DNA from: Anaerolineaceae bacterium
GTDB taxonomy: Bacteria > Chloroflexota > Anaerolineae > Anaerolineales > Anaerolineaceae
Assembly: GCA_030653365.1 (NCBI GenBank)
Contig: JAURZL010000014.1
Span: 186,001-250,000 of the forward strand
DNA: 64,000 nucleotides
Direction of reading: 5' to 3'
This document shows positions 62,276 through 64,000 of this stretch, in pieces (positions within the stretch are counted from its first letter, which is position 1; the number at the start of each line of letters is the position of its first letter). Under the pieces are notes generated by a model. That model saw only the letters and a program-made list of their open reading frames with translations, searched no databases and was not told where the DNA came from. A program made the translations under genes and the position numbers.

Positions 62276-63327
62276 CAAAACCTCCCAAAAATCAAATTCA
62301 TAATTTCTTGGGTGATAAGCTCCTTTATCTCACTATAATTTCCAAAGTTAATATTTGAAGCATTCTCGAGAACTCTTTCTGATATTGACAATCGAACTTG
62401 ATCAGAGTTTGCTGGTAAAAGGTCTAAAATTTTTAATTCGTAGAACAGGATATTTGGGTCTTTTTCTAAATATCCTTTCACATAGGTTTCAGTTATATTA
62501 CGATCAAAACTATAACCAGCTAAAGTTATTCTAACAATCTTTTTCATCTCTTGAGAATTCGCAAAATTAAAGAAGATGTGATCTAATTTATTCTTTAAAT
62601 ATTCCTCTTCTTTATCTGTAGGATATATCAAAATTCTCTCATTTATATATATATAATCTGTAGTTATATTGTGGGATTCGACCTTAAAATTAAAGGTATC
62701 GAACACTAAAAACCTTCTATGACCAGTTTCTGTTATATCTAAACCACAAGGTGATCCGGAGTAATATATATTATTTAGTGAGGTTTGCGCATGAATATGA
62801 CCAAGGAAAACCATATTTGGTTGAAACAACTCTATATCCTTAATTGAGAGTGGCATGTAAATTCCCTTTTCATACTCTGATTTGACATTAATATTTGATA
62901 AAAGATCTCCATGTCCAACTAATACCCATTTAAGATCTTTAATGTTTTCTGACCACTTTCCGACTTCAGACCCCATTGAATTATTATCTTTATAAGGGAC
63001 AAAAAGAAAATTTATTCCACCTATTTCAATTAATTGAGTATCCTCAATTACAAAAATTTTACTTTTGGAAAACATAGATTGATTTATGAATGGGTCGTGA
63101 TTTCCAGGCAATAAATAAACTTGAAGATCCAAAATTTGTGATTGGTCGATGGCTACTTCAAGTAAATTAAAATCAGAGTTTTCATAATCGAAACAATCTC
63201 CTGCGATTATTAAGACTTTTATATCCTCTTCTTGTAATTTTCTTAGGACATCAACCAAAGCGTTAAATCGACTAGTGTAATTTTTGCCATTACGTAAATG
63301 TATATCTGCTGTTATTGCAATCTTCAT
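62275..63327 (-). CDS. Mre11/SbcD-like (YhaO-type) metallophosphoesterase
   Basis: 350 aa. All five phosphoesterase motifs are present: D8-x-H10 (ADIH), GD at 43-44, GNHD at 75-78, GH at 138-139 and GHIH at 176-179. It is a DNA exo/endonuclease that works with the Rad50-like ATPase encoded directly downstream. AAAGGGGTGAC precedes ATG 63327. The pair is first-order syntenic with YhaO-YhaN/SbcD-SbcC operons. Its convergent position to the restriction-like cassette and matching AT-richness suggest it belongs to the same accessory block. Confidence 0.9.
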   Translation of the reverse strand: MKIAITADIHLRNGKNYTSRFNALVDVLRKLQEEDIKVLIIAGDCFDYENSDFNLLEVAIDQSQILDLQVYLLPGNHDPFINQSMFSKSKIFVIEDTQLIEIGGINFLFVPYKDNNSMGSEVGKWSENIKDLKWVLVGHGDLLSNINVKSEYEKGIYMPLSIKDIELFQPNMVFLGHIHAQTSLNNIYYSGSPCGLDITETGHRRFLVFDTFNFKVESHNITTDYIYINERILIYPTDKEEEYLKNKLDHIFFNFANSQEMKKIVRITLAGYSFDRNITETYVKGYLEKDPNILFYELKILDLLPANSDQVRLSISERVLENASNINFGNYSEIKELITQEIMNLIFGRF

Positions 63328-63501
63328 GTCACCCCTTTCACCGTATAACCAAAAAATTTATTTTATCAAATGGCCGGGAAAATAAGTTATAAAAAAAACC
63401 ATACTTGTTAATATTATACATTGGGGCAATATTGTATGAACAAGTTATCGAAAATTAAAATAGTCTATAATTTAGTGAATTGAAGAAGAATAATAAATAA
63501 T

Positions 63502-63663
63502 ATGTTCCCCTCCAACGAATCCTCAGAAGAACACCCCGACAGCCTCTACCAGGACGGCCCCTTCGATGAAGACGAAGGTTCCAACCATCCAACCGGCAAA
63601 GGCTGCCTGATAGCCATGGCAATCATCCTCATCCTCTCCCTCCTCCTCAGATACCTGCAATAA
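63502..63663 (+). CDS. Small single-pass membrane protein
   Basis: 53 aa. The acidic N-terminus (NESSEEHPDSLYQDGPFDED) is followed by a positive GKG and one hydrophobic helix, CLIAMAIILILSLLLRYLQ. The codon use is GC-rich with many TCC/CTC codons, unlike the AT-rich block upstream and like the native genes. No clear ribosome site before ATG 63502, only AATAA runs. Function unknown; the frame is too regular to dismiss. It is a native-looking gene marking the right edge of the AT-rich island. Confidence 0.6.
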   Translation: MFPSNESSEEHPDSLYQDGPFDEDEGSNHPTGKGCLIAMAIILILSLLLRYLQ

Positions 63664-63701
63664 TCCCCCATCCATCCGCGCCTTCCGTTTTTTCCTTAAG
63701 A

Positions 63702-63784
63702 ACTTCCGCAGGACTCCGCACGCACTTAGCGGAGCAACAGCTCAACAGCTTCCGAAGGACTCCAAATGTTCTTGTTGGAGCAAC
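63702..63784. repeat. CTTCCGAAGGACTCCGC dispersed repeats (two copies)
   Basis: CTTCCGCAGGACTCCGCACG...GCGGAGCAACAG, and CTTCCGAAGGACTCC...TTGGAGCAACAG, the family described at 51537. They lie at the 3' end of the aldo/keto reductase. Confidence 0.65.
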
Positions 63785-63786
63785 AG

Positions 63787-64000
63787 CTACCGCTCTTCAG
63801 AGCGGTCTGTCGCCACGCCCGGCTTCGGCGTCAACGCACAGATCTGCTCATACAGCTCCTCCGTCATCTCCACCTCCACCGATTTCAACGAGTCCTCCAG
63901 CTGCCCCAGGTTACGTGCCCCAATGATCGGAGCCGTCACCGCGGGGTGATGCCCTACCCAGGCAACCGCCAGAGACGCTGGGGAATAGCCCAGGCTCTGG
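63787..64000 (-). CDS. Aldo/keto reductase, C-terminal end (partial)
   Basis: Runs off the window. The visible 70 codons read QSLGYSPASLAVAWVGHHPA then VTAPIIGARNLGQLEDSL, the classic C-terminal NADPH-binding block of aldo/keto reductases (the APIIGARN form of the PIxGxR motif). The start is outside. It reduces aldehydes or ketones with NADPH; substrate unknown. GC-rich, so it is part of the native backbone. Confidence 0.9.
   Translation of the reverse strand, partial: QSLGYSPASLAVAWVGHHPAVTAPIIGARNLGQLEDSLKSVEVEMTEELYEQICALTPKPGVATDRSEER

Noticed and set aside
1-64000. tRNA, rRNA genes and CRISPR arrays
   Set aside because: Scanned for TTCGANTC-type arms, conserved rRNA segments and regularly spaced 25-40 bp repeats; none found. 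A covariance search was not possible.

Overview
The window looks like a chromosomal segment of a Chloroflexota bacterium, probably of the Anaerolineae type. This is an inference from gene content: very large BTAD regulators fused to STAND ATPases and WD40 or TPR repeats, a DUF5667 anti-sigma-like protein beside a sigma factor, SpoVS, a GxxExxY protein, a secreted protein ending in a YLPIVYK-like tail, and intergenic spaces full of short heptamer arrays and hairpin repeats. No rRNA, tRNA or CRISPR array was seen. Housekeeping genes are moderately GC-rich. The defence-like blocks are clearly AT-rich and look acquired.

Layout. 0.1-9.2 kb: a type I restriction-modification operon (hsdM, hsdS, hsdR, YgjP-like metallopeptidase) with two extra nuclease loci inserted between hsdS and hsdR: a HARE-HTH/Mrr endonuclease and a PD-(D/E)XK nuclease that appears split into two ORFs. 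9.2-12.1 kb: two convergent AT-rich genes, each with an RNxxxH HEPN signature; one is a CBS-CBS-HEPN-DUF7662-DUF4268 fusion. 12.7-14.6 kb: inositol dehydrogenase and a TIM-barrel isomerase. 14.7-15.4 kb: a GxxExxY gene bracketed by 33-bp inverted repeats. 15.5-21.3 kb: a DUF255 thioredoxin-like protein, a secreted LRR protein, and a sigma factor with its membrane anti-sigma/beta-helix partner. 21.8-28.2 kb: an APC permease-UspA fusion, a TetR operon, a DUF1801 protein and a secreted Kelch protein. 28.8-37.4 kb: two paralogous BTAD regulators with conserved promoters.

37.5-50.6 kb is mostly core functions: ComEC with a degenerate beta-lactamase domain, Ssb, two deoxynucleoside kinases, a nucleotidyltransferase, SpoVS, ferredoxin, GalE, a large membrane protein, an inositol monophosphatase, a GNAT and a GT2. 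Two AT-rich intergenic spaces at 42.1-42.7 and 43.8-44.1 kb carry a dense set of DnaA-box matches and are a candidate replication origin.

50.6-53.4 kb is repeat-rich and holds a lone MNT nucleotidyltransferase, a microbial PARG and a possible UDG-fold protein. 53.7-58.8 kb is an AT-rich four-gene cassette (ParB-like protein, SNF2-type helicase, DUF3883 nuclease-like protein, beta-class DNA methyltransferase) with tight junctions. It is the best candidate here for an undescribed restriction or defence system. It is followed by a decayed MazG-like pseudogene and a convergent Mre11/Rad50-like (YhaO/YhaN-like) pair. The window ends in a small membrane protein and the C-terminal end of an aldo/keto reductase.

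Two regulatory themes emerge. The Kelch gene and a 73-aa small ORF share 11-bp-period direct repeats of the kind bound by SARP/BTAD proteins, next to the BTAD genes. Several minus-strand genes end inside heptamer repeat arrays that supply their stop codons.
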